Below, piece after piece: positions 8,541 through 16,139 of a stretch of 50,265 nucleotides of DNA. Numbering within the stretch: position 1 is the first letter of the stretch; each line of letters starts with the position of its first letter. Source of the stretch: Coprococcus sp. Lineage in GTDB: Bacteria > Bacillota > Clostridia > Lachnospirales > Lachnospiraceae. The translations under genes were made by a program, and so were the position numbers. The stretch lies in NCBI GenBank assembly GCA_016297495.1, contig JAEDGN010000011.1:1-50265 (forward strand), read 5' to 3'. The notes beneath the pieces are model-generated. The model was not told the origin of the DNA. It saw only the letters and a list, made by a program, of their open reading frames with translations, and did no database searches.

Positions 8541-9866
8541 TTATTCATCAGCTGCTTTTAACTGTTCTACAAATTCCTCTGGAGTAATATCTCCAAGTAC
8601 CAGCGATTCAAGTGCAGCCGGGAATTCTGTAACAACTGCTGTTGAATTCATACCCTGGAAATGACCAATTAAGAACGCTGCATCTGAACACTGCTGAGCA
8701 ATTTCAGCCTGTACAGGATCTGTGATCTTGGACGCATCAATATTAATTGCAAATAATGCTCCTGAAGAATTGGCAAGTTCAAGGACTCTATCCGGATCAC
8801 AGATATATTTGAAGAAAGCTTTAACTGCCTCTTCCTTTGCAGGATCATCCTGTTTAGCTGCTGCAAAATATGCCTGTACCTGTGTCACATAAGCGCCGCC
8901 ATTCTGACCATCAAGACTTAAGCCCGGTGTGATAGCCAGGTTATCATATAAACCTTCTACAGCTTCTGTCTTAATACGGCCAAGAATCCATGTACCGTTC
9001 GTATAAATGGCTGCTCTTTCATTAAAGAAATGACCATTAACAACAGTGGCATCTGCACCAACTGCATCAGAAGAAGTATATTCGAACATCTTCTGCATAA
9101 TCTCTGCTGCCTTCACAAATGCAGGATCATCAAGACCTCTCGTATATACATCCGCACCACCTGCTGCAGCAACAGCATATGAATACCACAGCATTGATGT
9201 CCATGCATTATTAGCTGTCATTTGTGTTGTAGGGAAAATACCAGTTGCCTGAAGTTTCTCACATACATCCCAAAGTTCATCATAACTTGTCGGAACATTT
9301 TCAACGCCAACCTGTTCCAGCAGATTCTTATTATACATAATCGGGATTACAGCATTTTCATATGGGAATCCATAATTTACGCCATCAACTTTTGCGCCTT
9401 CAATCATACCTTCTGCAAAAAGATTGCTCATTTCGCTATCTGCAAGGAAATCAGTTAAATCCATCAGGTATCCTGATTGTGCAAACAATTCAAGATCTGC
9501 ATAACTGTCTACTGTAAAAATGTCTGGTGTTGTACCCGTTGAGATCTGAGTTCTCAGCTTATCTCTATACAAGTCATAATCTGTCTGTTCTTCAATTTTA
9601 ATTTTATATTGTCCGGCATACTCTGTATTGAACCCCTCAACCATCTTGCCAAACACTTCTGCTTTACTGTCTGTTCCAACCCAAATACATGGAAAAGTCA
9701 ATTCAACCTCACCACCAGTGGAAGCTTCCCCCGATTCTGCAGCAGTTTCTGCGCCTGTCTCTTTATTACCTGCGCTACTGCTTCCATTATTAGAGTTTCC
9801 ACAGCCTGCCAGCAATGAAATCCCCATAATTACAACAAGTCCAAATGCTAATAATCGTTTTTTCAT
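8541..9866 (-). CDS. Sugar ABC transporter substrate-binding lipoprotein (SBP family 1)
   Basis: A 441-residue extracellular solute-binding protein of the MalE/UgpB type. The frame extends 16 codons upstream, but an AAGGAG site sets the start at ATG 9866, giving a basic N terminus (MKKRLL), a hydrophobic core and a lipobox LLAGC, so it is a membrane-anchored lipoprotein. A Ser/Gly/Glu-rich linker follows, then the mature domain with WVGTDSKAEVF, a solute-binding family 1 core (PYENAVIPIMYNK) and several Trp residues. It begins the importer operon, with a sigma-A promoter 265 bp upstream. Since the same operon continues into a sulfoquinovosidase and glycerol kinase, sulfoquinovosyl glycerol is the favoured ligand. 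An amino-sugar glycoside is a serious alternative, because the nagA-like operon upstream shares a putative operator. Confidence 0.9.
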   Translation of the reverse strand: MKKRLLAFGLVVIMGISLLAGCGNSNNGSSSAGNKETGAETAAESGEASTGGEVELTFPCIWVGTDSKAEVFGKMVEGFNTEYAGQYKIKIEEQTDYDLYRDKLRTQISTGTTPDIFTVDSYADLELFAQSGYLMDLTDFLADSEMSNLFAEGMIEGAKVDGVNYGFPYENAVIPIMYNKNLLEQVGVENVPTSYDELWDVCEKLQATGIFPTTQMTANNAWTSMLWYSYAVAAAGGADVYTRGLDDPAFVKAAEIMQKMFEYTSSDAVGADATVVNGHFFNERAAIYTNGTWILGRIKTEAVEGLYDNLAITPGLSLDGQNGGAYVTQVQAYFAAAKQDDPAKEEAVKAFFKYICDPDRVLELANSSGALFAINIDASKITDPVQAEIAQQCSDAAFLIGHFQGMNSTAVVTEFPAALESLVLGDITPEEFVEQLKAADE

Positions 9867-10131
9867 ACCCTGCTCCTTCTTTCTTTTACTTTTTGTAATT
9901 GTTAATGCCTTCACATGTCACCAGTCAAGTCAAAGCACAAAACAAACCTACTTTAAGTATATCTACAGCCGATATGTATCATGCGCCATTATTTCTTCAA
10001 TATTTTTAAAATAATTAATTAAAAACGAAGAAGGAGAAAATAAGACACCTCCGTCATCTTGACTATATATCTCTCTTCTCACCTTTGAATTGTATGGGCA
10101 CTTTTTACACTATCACCTGTTTATGTTTTAG

Positions 10132-10160
10132 ATTATACAGCATATATGACCAATTGTAAA
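10132..10160 (-). promoter_or_regulatory. Sigma-A promoter of the ABC importer operon
   Basis: On the leftward strand TTTACA (10160-10155) and TATAAT (10137-10132) are 17 nt apart. The predicted start near 10125 gives a 5' leader of about 260 nt before the ATG at 9866. Confidence 0.75.
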
Positions 10161-10187
10161 GTATATTTTCTTCGTTTCTCCTTTAAT

Positions 10188-10200
10188 TCGTATACTTTTT
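10188..10200 (-). promoter_or_regulatory. Possible AraC operator upstream of the importer promoter
   Basis: AAAAAGTATACGA on the leftward strand, 27 nt upstream of the importer -35 box. The same 13 nt occur at 11202-11214 on the rightward strand, in the araC/nagA-like intergenic region. Each copy points toward the gene it precedes. Confidence 0.45.
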
Positions 10201-10270
10201 GCCTCCACGCTTGGGTCTCTCTTTTTGCTTTTCTTTAAGTCTTTTAATCAATTCAATAAAACTTGTCACC

Positions 10271-11137
10271 TTAATCTTTTCGCCCCACTCCCGGAGTTGT
10301 TCCCATCACTCTTTTGTACGTTCTATAGAAATTAGATATGTTATTAAAACCACAGGCCGTCGCAGCCTCTATGACATTGTAATCTGCATCCTTCAGTAAT
10401 TCATCTGCCTTATATATCCGGAATCGAATGAGATAACTGCTGAAATTTTCACCCATCGTTTTCTTGAAAAACCCAGAAAAATAAGAGTTACTCATACATG
10501 CCGTTTTTGCTGCTTCTTCCAAAGTAATCTTCCTATCATAGTTCTGGGCAATCAACTGCAAAACATCTGCCAGACGCTCCATTTTTTCATTTTTTTCCAC
10601 ACTCCCCTGTATTGCCCTCGGTGAATTTTTATAATGTCTGGTAAGCATTGTTAATATTCTCAATACATAAGATTTCATCATCATGTATTTCCCCAAATCA
10701 TCGTGAATCCATTCATTATAAATATCTTCCATAACACCATAGATCTTCCTTGCATAAGTTTCTTCCGCATTGATCTTGTTAACAAAGTGGCTGCCTGAGG
10801 ATTCAAAAAAGCGCAGATATTCGTAATCAAACAAATTAACCCGATCAAAAATCAATTCTGTGCAAAACATAAGCACAAACAAATGCAGATCCGTATTTAA
10901 AATCCATCCATGTACTTCATCCTTATTAAAAATAAACACATCACCGGATTCAAAACAATATTTATGTCCATTTACAGAGACACTCCCCGATCCCTCCAGA
11001 ATATAACTTATTTCAAAAAAATGATACTGATGATAACACGGCAGCCTAAAGTCCTTTTTATACATCCATCTTTTATCCATATACATCGGAAAATGTTTAT
11101 CCATAATTATTTCGTCATCATCTTTTATTTTATACAC
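10271..11137 (-). CDS. AraC-family transcriptional regulator 1
   Basis: About 288 residues with an N-terminal cupin-like sensor (HFFEISYILEGSG...SGDVFIFNKDEVHGW) and a C-terminal pair of helix-turn-helix motifs (ITLEEAAKTACMSNSYFSGF and YNVIEAATACGFNNISNFYR), the arrangement of sugar-responsive AraC/XylS activators. The start is uncertain: the frame is open to 11200, an ATG at 11161 lacks a ribosome site, and a GTG at 11137 follows AGGGGG, so the GTG was chosen. It lies between the importer operon (same strand, downstream) and the nagA-like operon (opposite strand). The 13-nt repeat found in front of both suggests it controls both, which is inference. Confidence 0.88.
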   Translation of the reverse strand: MYKIKDDDEIIMDKHFPMYMDKRWMYKKDFRLPCYHQYHFFEISYILEGSGSVSVNGHKYCFESGDVFIFNKDEVHGWILNTDLHLFVLMFCTELIFDRVNLFDYEYLRFFESSGSHFVNKINAEETYARKIYGVMEDIYNEWIHDDLGKYMMMKSYVLRILTMLTRHYKNSPRAIQGSVEKNEKMERLADVLQLIAQNYDRKITLEEAAKTACMSNSYFSGFFKKTMGENFSSYLIRFRIYKADELLKDADYNVIEAATACGFNNISNFYRTYKRVMGTTPGVGRKD

Positions 11138-11201
11138 AACCCCTTTACCCCCTTCATTCATGTTTTTATTTAAGATGATAAAATAATACAATAATTTCAA
11201 A

Positions 11202-11214
11202 AAAAAGTATACGA
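11202..11214 (+). promoter_or_regulatory. Second copy of the possible AraC operator
   Basis: AAAAAGTATACGA in the region between araC (leftward) and the nagA-like gene (rightward), identical to the site upstream of the importer promoter. Confidence 0.45.
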
Positions 11215-11271
11215 CTTTTTCCTGTCAGAGATATAAAATACAGTCAAGAACTAGCCTATGAGGTGTTAATT

Positions 11272-12489
11272 ATGAAGTTAATAAATGCAACTGTTTTAAC
11301 CAATGGACATCGCTATGAGCCGTGTACCGTAACTATTCAAGGCCGCAAAATTGTCGATTTACAAATTCAGGATGCTCATTTTGTTTCCAGTAAAGCATTA
11401 TCATTTGATGATTTCCGATGCTGTCAACATCTCGAAGAAGATATGATCATAGACCTCAACGGTCTGATACTCTGTCCGGGATTTATTGATATTCATACTC
11501 ACGGAGCGGCAATGGCAGATACGATGGATGCCACACCAGAAGCATTTGACACCATTTGCAAATTCCATCTGTCTAATGGTGTATCAACCTTTCTCCCTAC
11601 AACAATGACCGCCTCTCTTACCGAATACGAAAAGGTTTTCAACTGCTTCAGCCGCTACATTCCGCCTGTTCCTATAACTATTCCCGGTATACATATGGAA
11701 GGTCCTTTTTTATCACCTGCGGCAGCCGGTGCACAGCCATCTATCCACTTGTTAAAGCCCGACAAACACTCGATAGATTTTTTTAACAAATACTATCCAT
11801 ATATCAAACTGATGACTCTTTCTCCCGATGTAGAAAACATCGAAGCAATGTATGATTTCTGCAACAGTCATGAAATAATTATTTCCGGCGGTCATGATAA
11901 CGCCAATGAAATTGAAGTACTCAAGGCAATTAACCATAACATGACATCTGTGACACACCTATATTGCTGTTCTTCCGGAATTACCCGAAGAAACGCACCT
12001 CAAAAGCATGTGGGATTAACACAGATTGCACTTATGACACCTCAGATTTCCTGTGAAGTTATTGCGGATGATTGCCACATACCTCCTATATTATTCGATT
12101 TCATACTACATTGTAAAGACTACCAAAAAATCATCCTGGTTTCAGATAGTCTACGAGCTACAGGCATGCCGCCCGGCACCTACATTCTCGGCAATTCAGA
12201 AAACGGTGTTTCTGTAAATGTAACAGAATCCGTTGCATTGCTTCCTGGAACTAACTTATTTGCGGGAAGTATCACACCCATATACCGTATGGTAGAACAT
12301 CTGAAGGCCCGCAACCAGCTGCCATTAGAAAAAATATCATATATGGCATCCGCTTCTGCCGCCAATCTACTTGGACTAAAAGAAAAGGGATATATAGCTC
12401 CGGGATTCGACGCAGATTTAAATATCCTTTCGAATGAAGGAAAATTATTAACAACAATTATCGGCCACCAATATTTAAATATACATTAA
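11272..12489 (+). CDS. NagA-like amidohydrolase (diverged GlcNAc-6-P deacetylase family)
   Basis: A 405-residue amidohydrolase of the NagA family. Seen motifs: CPGFIDIHTHG (metal HxH), IHMEGPFLSP (metal Glu), GGHDNANE in place of the usual GHSDA, THLYCCSSG in place of THLFNAM, VSDSLRATGMPPG with the catalytic Asp, and a conserved end ASAANLLGL...GFDADLNIL. The changes around the second metal-His loops make it clearly more diverged than the canonical nagA at the left edge, so its substrate may be a modified amino-sugar phosphate. The start at ATG 11272 has an AGGTG site; an upstream in-frame GTG overlaps that site. It begins a rightward operon with a NagB-like protein and an oxidoreductase. 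Confidence 0.82.
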   Translation: MKLINATVLTNGHRYEPCTVTIQGRKIVDLQIQDAHFVSSKALSFDDFRCCQHLEEDMIIDLNGLILCPGFIDIHTHGAAMADTMDATPEAFDTICKFHLSNGVSTFLPTTMTASLTEYEKVFNCFSRYIPPVPITIPGIHMEGPFLSPAAAGAQPSIHLLKPDKHSIDFFNKYYPYIKLMTLSPDVENIEAMYDFCNSHEIIISGGHDNANEIEVLKAINHNMTSVTHLYCCSSGITRRNAPQKHVGLTQIALMTPQISCEVIADDCHIPPILFDFILHCKDYQKIILVSDSLRATGMPPGTYILGNSENGVSVNVTESVALLPGTNLFAGSITPIYRMVEHLKARNQLPLEKISYMASASAANLLGLKEKGYIAPGFDADLNILSNEGKLLTTIIGHQYLNIH

Positions 12490-12509
12490 AATTACAAGGA
12501 GACATGATT

Positions 12510-13346
12510 ATGAAATTTGAAGACATTTCTAAAGAAGCTTTAGGCAAAGGAAGCCCGATCGATCTTGAAATCGTAGACACGGAGGATGATATTTACTATC
12601 ACATGGCACTTGACATGTTTGATCAGATCTGTGCCAATAATGCAGCAGGAAAAAATACAGTATTTATTGTTCCTGTTGGACCTATCGGTCAATATAGACG
12701 TCTGGCTTCCATGTGCAACAAAAAAAACGTATCATTAAAAAACGTATGGTTATTCAACATGGATGAATATTTGGATTCCAATGACCTCCCTATTCCAAAA
12801 TCCCATCCCCTCAGCTTTGAAGGTTTCATGTACAGAGAATTTTATGATCGCCTGAATAGCGAAATAAATGTTCCTGTAAACCAGAGGATCTTTCCACGTC
12901 CTGGACACGAACAGGAAATCTGGGAACAGATTCAGGCTTTAGGAGGCGTTAATACCGCTTACGGCGGCATCGGTATTAATGGACATATTGCATTTAATGA
13001 ACCACCCGAAGATGATGTTGCAATGGACAATGAAACCTTCCGCAATTTACCAACCCGCAAACTGAGCCTTACACGTGAAACCCGTACTATCAATGCAGTT
13101 ACCGCAGCTAACGGATTTATCGACTATATTCCAAAACGCTGTATTACTATTGGAATGAAAGAAATTCTATCCGCAAAACGAATCCGTTTTTATATGAACC
13201 GCACATGGCAAAAAGGTATTGTGAGAAAAATATTACATGGAGATGTTACATATAAAGTTCCTGCTTCCTTTTTCCAGCAGCATCCTGATGCAAAATTAAT
13301 TATCGCAGATTATGTTGCAGAACCGCCTGTAGGCCAGTTACATTAA
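12510..13346 (+). CDS. NagB-like sugar-phosphate deaminase/isomerase family protein with altered active site
   Basis: A 278-residue protein of the glucosamine-6-phosphate deaminase/6-phosphogluconolactonase fold. It keeps LFNMDEYLD (Asp85, matching E. coli NagB Asp72) and GGIGINGHIAFNEP, with His159 and Glu164 of the ring-opening triad. The catalytic-triad Asp (NagB Asp141, normally GxDGH) is Asn157 here. The N-terminal phosphate loop is also unusual (VPVGPIGQY instead of a GGSTP-type loop), and the later VGVGTL segment is replaced by IGMKEI. The fold assignment is secure, but ordinary GlcN-6-P deaminase activity is doubtful. AAGGAG before ATG 12510 sets the start. It lies 20 bp after the nagA-like gene and 17 bp before an oxidoreductase gene. 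Confidence 0.78.
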   Translation: MKFEDISKEALGKGSPIDLEIVDTEDDIYYHMALDMFDQICANNAAGKNTVFIVPVGPIGQYRRLASMCNKKNVSLKNVWLFNMDEYLDSNDLPIPKSHPLSFEGFMYREFYDRLNSEINVPVNQRIFPRPGHEQEIWEQIQALGGVNTAYGGIGINGHIAFNEPPEDDVAMDNETFRNLPTRKLSLTRETRTINAVTAANGFIDYIPKRCITIGMKEILSAKRIRFYMNRTWQKGIVRKILHGDVTYKVPASFFQQHPDAKLIIADYVAEPPVGQLH

Positions 13347-13363
13347 AGGAGGATATTATACTA

Positions 13364-14413
13364 ATGCATGCACCAATAAAAACCGCCATTATCGGTCTTG
13401 GCATGATGGGATTCTCACAGTTGAGAAATTGTTTCCTTCCTCATTCGGATTATGAAATAACTGCAGTCTGTGAAATATATGAGCCTAACATCCAGCGATT
13501 TAATCAATATATTCAGGATCACCATTTAAAAATACAATTGTTTAGAGACTATAAGGAAATGCTTGAAAAAGCCGATTTCGAACTCGCCGTTATAGCTACT
13601 CCTGATTATCAGCATGAACAACAGGCTATTGATTGTTTAAAAGCAGGAAAACACCTCCGTCTGGAGAAACCTATGGCAATTACATTGGAGGGCTGCAACC
13701 GTATCATTGAAACATGGAAAAGTCATCCTCAGATCGTTCAGATTGGATATGAACTCCGCTACTCAACGCTTTTTAAAAAAATGGTCCAATACCTTCCGCT
13801 TATTGGTCAGCCAAGAATGATCTGGTGTCATGAATTTCGCCATCCATTTCTCCAAAAAAATGGTCCAATCGAAAACTGGATTACGCAAAAAAAATATAGC
13901 GGAGGAACATTACTCGAGAAAAACTGCCACCATTTTGATCTGTTCAACAAATTCTCTGGCGGTCATGCCGTAAGTGTTTATGCTGTTGGTGACCATCAGA
14001 CAGTATATCAGCATACAGATGTTCTCGACCAGGCTTTTGTAACCGTCACCTATGACAACGGTGTTCAGGCAAATTTATCGTTATGCATGTTCTCACCGGA
14101 GCTCAAATCTCAACGCCATATGCATGCATTGGAATTTGGTATAATGGGCACTGAAGGACGGCTGGAACTGCGTGATGATACACTCTATGTATGGGATCGC
14201 ATGCAAAAAGGCGAATTTTGTTATACATATTTTCGTACCAACACAGAAGCACATACCGATGACATTATCCCATCTTTAGACGAACTGGCAGAATGTATAC
14301 GTACCGGAAAGCAACCGGAAACTGATATATATACTGGTCTTGAAAGTGCTCAGATTGCATTAGCTGCTGAAAAATCCGTAGAAGAACACAGTTTGATAAA
14401 ACTTTCAAGATAA
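13364..14413 (+). CDS. Gfo/Idh/MocA-family NAD(P)-dependent oxidoreductase
   Basis: A 349-residue oxidoreductase with an N-terminal Rossmann fold (IIGLGMMG, residues 9-16), the family's EKP motif (RLEKPMA, Glu101-Lys102-Pro103) and a substrate-domain segment GGTLLEKNCHHFD near residue 180 that carries the likely catalytic His. Family members oxidise or reduce sugars and inositols, and some (GH109, GH179) use the NAD hydride mechanism to cleave glycosides or remove groups. ATG 13364 has a strong AAAGGAGG site. It is third in the nagA-like/nagB-like operon, so it probably acts on a ring hydroxyl of an amino sugar or a derivative. The exact reaction cannot be told. Confidence 0.85.
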   Translation: MHAPIKTAIIGLGMMGFSQLRNCFLPHSDYEITAVCEIYEPNIQRFNQYIQDHHLKIQLFRDYKEMLEKADFELAVIATPDYQHEQQAIDCLKAGKHLRLEKPMAITLEGCNRIIETWKSHPQIVQIGYELRYSTLFKKMVQYLPLIGQPRMIWCHEFRHPFLQKNGPIENWITQKKYSGGTLLEKNCHHFDLFNKFSGGHAVSVYAVGDHQTVYQHTDVLDQAFVTVTYDNGVQANLSLCMFSPELKSQRHMHALEFGIMGTEGRLELRDDTLYVWDRMQKGEFCYTYFRTNTEAHTDDIIPSLDELAECIRTGKQPETDIYTGLESAQIALAAEKSVEEHSLIKLSR

Positions 14414-14495
14414 TACCAGCCATTACAAATTTTAAATTAAATAAATATTTCCCTGCAATTGAGCTTTCATCCAATTTATGTTAAACTTAGAACAG

Positions 14496-14542
14496 AACTA
14501 TTCAGGATAGATTTTACACGATTCTGGCTATCCTGAATAGTT
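14496..14542. repeat. 15-bp inverted repeat before the ROK regulator gene
   Basis: AACTATTCAGGATAG (14496-14510) and CTATCCTGAATAGTT (14528-14542) are perfect inverted copies, 17 nt apart, ending 21 nt before the ROK start. It can form a terminator-like hairpin (followed by TTTTG) for the upstream operon, or serve as the regulator's own operator. Confidence 0.6.
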
Positions 14543-14563
14543 TTGAACATATTGAGGAAGAAG

Positions 14564-15790
14564 GTGTTTCCCATATCAAATATCAATGGTATCAATATGT
14601 TGGATGTTAAAAAATCCAACCGCAGTTCACTTTTAAATCTTGTCTATCATACAGATGGTATTTCTCGCAAAGAAATCGCCACACGACTTGGTCTCACACC
14701 GGCTGCCATTACACTGATTGCTAACGACATGATTGCCGCAGGTATACTTATGGAACAAACTTCCGAACAGAATACTCCCAAAAAAGGACGCAAAGAAGTT
14801 TCTCTGATAGTGCCAAAACACCGTTTTGCAGCCATTGGTGTTTATATTAGTCAGAATAAATTCCGTATTATCTGCATTAATTTTAAACAAGATATTCTAT
14901 TTTCTGATGTTGTTTATACTGGTGACTGTCATGGTAATTCCACGAAATTACTTCAAAAAATAGCGTTTCTTATTGAAGAATATTTAAAGTACTATGATGT
15001 TTTACGTTCCCATACACTTGTTGGAATTGGTATTGGTATCCACGGAATCGTTGACACCATCCATGGCATCAGCAAGCATTCCTATTATATAATTGAAGAT
15101 AATGCCGATATGTGTCAATATCTGAAAAATATATTTCATGTACCAGTTATACTGACAAACAACATCTGCGCGCTAGGACATGCTGAAAGATTTCTGTCCA
15201 ATTCGGGGTTCGCAGAAGATATACTTGTTATCAAATATGGCCCCGGTGTTGGTGCCGCTAGATACAATCAACGTTTTTCCGCCAGCTACAATGATTATTC
15301 TGCAGTACAACTTGGCCATCTTATTATGGATCCAAATGGCCAACCATGTATTTGTGGGAATCAGGGTTGTCTCGAAACAATTGTAAGCTATGATGCTATC
15401 GAACAGACACTAACACCAATAATGAACGCTGACAATGCCCCTACCTTATGGGGATTATCAAACGGAAATCCCTCTAATATTAATAATGCTATGATTCTTG
15501 AGGCATATGACGCATGCGATCCAATTGTATCTAAAGCTATGGAACGTGTTATTTTCTATCTAGTGCTTGCTATCCGTAACGCAATCGGAATGTTCATGCC
15601 AGACAAAATCATACTCTATGGAGAACCTTTTGAAAATTTAAAATTCCGTGCTGCTGTTTCTGACAAACTATCCTCTTATACAGGCACAGAAAATGTAGTA
15701 TTCAGTAAATTCAATATGCAATTAGATACCATTGGTCCGGCCACTACTGCCATCAGTAATTTTCTTGATAACGGCGGTATTATCGAATAA
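14564..15790 (+). CDS. ROK-family transcriptional repressor (NagC/XylR type)
   Basis: About 408 residues: an N-terminal winged helix-turn-helix (DGISRKEIATRLGLTPAAIT) and a ROK domain with the zinc-binding signature CICGNQGCLE near residue 263, plus GIGIGIHGIVD and the AVQLGHLIMDPNG segment. Sequence with an N-terminal HTH indicates a repressor rather than a free sugar kinase. Start choice is uncertain: GTG 14564 follows AGGA by 5 nt, the frame opens at TTG 14543, and ATG 14597 lacks a ribosome site. It follows the nagA-like/nagB-like/oxidoreductase genes after a 15-bp inverted repeat, and ROK repressors commonly answer to amino-sugar phosphates, so it probably governs that operon. Confidence 0.85.
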   Translation: MFPISNINGINMLDVKKSNRSSLLNLVYHTDGISRKEIATRLGLTPAAITLIANDMIAAGILMEQTSEQNTPKKGRKEVSLIVPKHRFAAIGVYISQNKFRIICINFKQDILFSDVVYTGDCHGNSTKLLQKIAFLIEEYLKYYDVLRSHTLVGIGIGIHGIVDTIHGISKHSYYIIEDNADMCQYLKNIFHVPVILTNNICALGHAERFLSNSGFAEDILVIKYGPGVGAARYNQRFSASYNDYSAVQLGHLIMDPNGQPCICGNQGCLETIVSYDAIEQTLTPIMNADNAPTLWGLSNGNPSNINNAMILEAYDACDPIVSKAMERVIFYLVLAIRNAIGMFMPDKIILYGEPFENLKFRAAVSDKLSSYTGTENVVFSKFNMQLDTIGPATTAISNFLDNGGIIE

Positions 15791-15804
15791 TCTTTTATCT
15801 GCAC

Positions 15805-15840
15805 AAAAACCGTCATTTGATTAAAAATCAAATGACGGTT
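15805..15840. terminator. Bidirectional terminator between convergent genes
   Basis: ACCGTCATTTGATT (15809-15822) and AATCAAATGACGGT (15826-15839), loop AAA. Leftward it is followed by TTTTTG, so it ends the 96-residue-protein operon; rightward it lies 18 bp past the ROK stop codon. Confidence 0.8.
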
Positions 15841-15848
15841 CATTTTGA

Positions 15849-16139
15849 TCATTCACTCTCAATTACACATCGGATCATTTCCAATTCTGGTACAGCTTTA
15901 TCAGCAAAACCTGCTTTAATAAAATCATCTCCCACTACTCCTCTGATCAAAAACTGTTCAGAACGCACGGTAAAAAAGGGTCTTTTCAGATTCCGCCAGT
16001 AAGATAACTTCCCTAAAACAGAAAGTTTCATAATCAAATCATCATCAACCGGTTCATCTATAACGATGTAATAACCATACCAACCGCTCTCCGTACATGT
16101 TTCATAGCTTCTTTCAATTTTTTTAATTCTCAATTTCAC
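15849..16139 (-). CDS. Small protein of unknown function coupled to the desulfurase-like gene
   Basis: A protein of about 95 residues, not recognised. It is rich in charged and aromatic residues, has no membrane segment or signal peptide, and carries a WYGYYIVIDEPVDDDLIMKL segment followed by a basic KRPFFTVRSEQFLIRG strand, which suggests a small alpha/beta domain. The start overlaps the desulfurase-like gene by 11-17 bp. The frame opens at GTG 16139, but AGGAG inside the upstream gene is better spaced for a TTG at 16133. The overlap implies translational coupling and a partner role for the cysteine-desulfurase-like protein. No function is assigned. Confidence 0.6.
   Translation of the reverse strand: MKLRIKKIERSYETCTESGWYGYYIVIDEPVDDDLIMKLSVLGKLSYWRNLKRPFFTVRSEQFLIRGVVGDDFIKAGFADKAVPELEMIRCVIESE

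Larger units (their letters stand above)
9867..10270. other. Long leader and promoter region of the importer operon
   Basis: This 404-bp stretch has no credible gene; a 128-residue rightward frame here runs antisense to the binding-protein start and ends in low-complexity sequence. On the leftward strand it holds the importer promoter (10132-10160), a possible operator (10188-10200) and an unusually long untranslated leader of about 260 nt. I recognise no known riboswitch in the leader. Confidence 0.5.

Noticed and set aside
9867..10131. A riboswitch in the importer leader
   Set aside because: I looked for the conserved cores of common Firmicute riboswitches and saw none; only the unusual length is reported.
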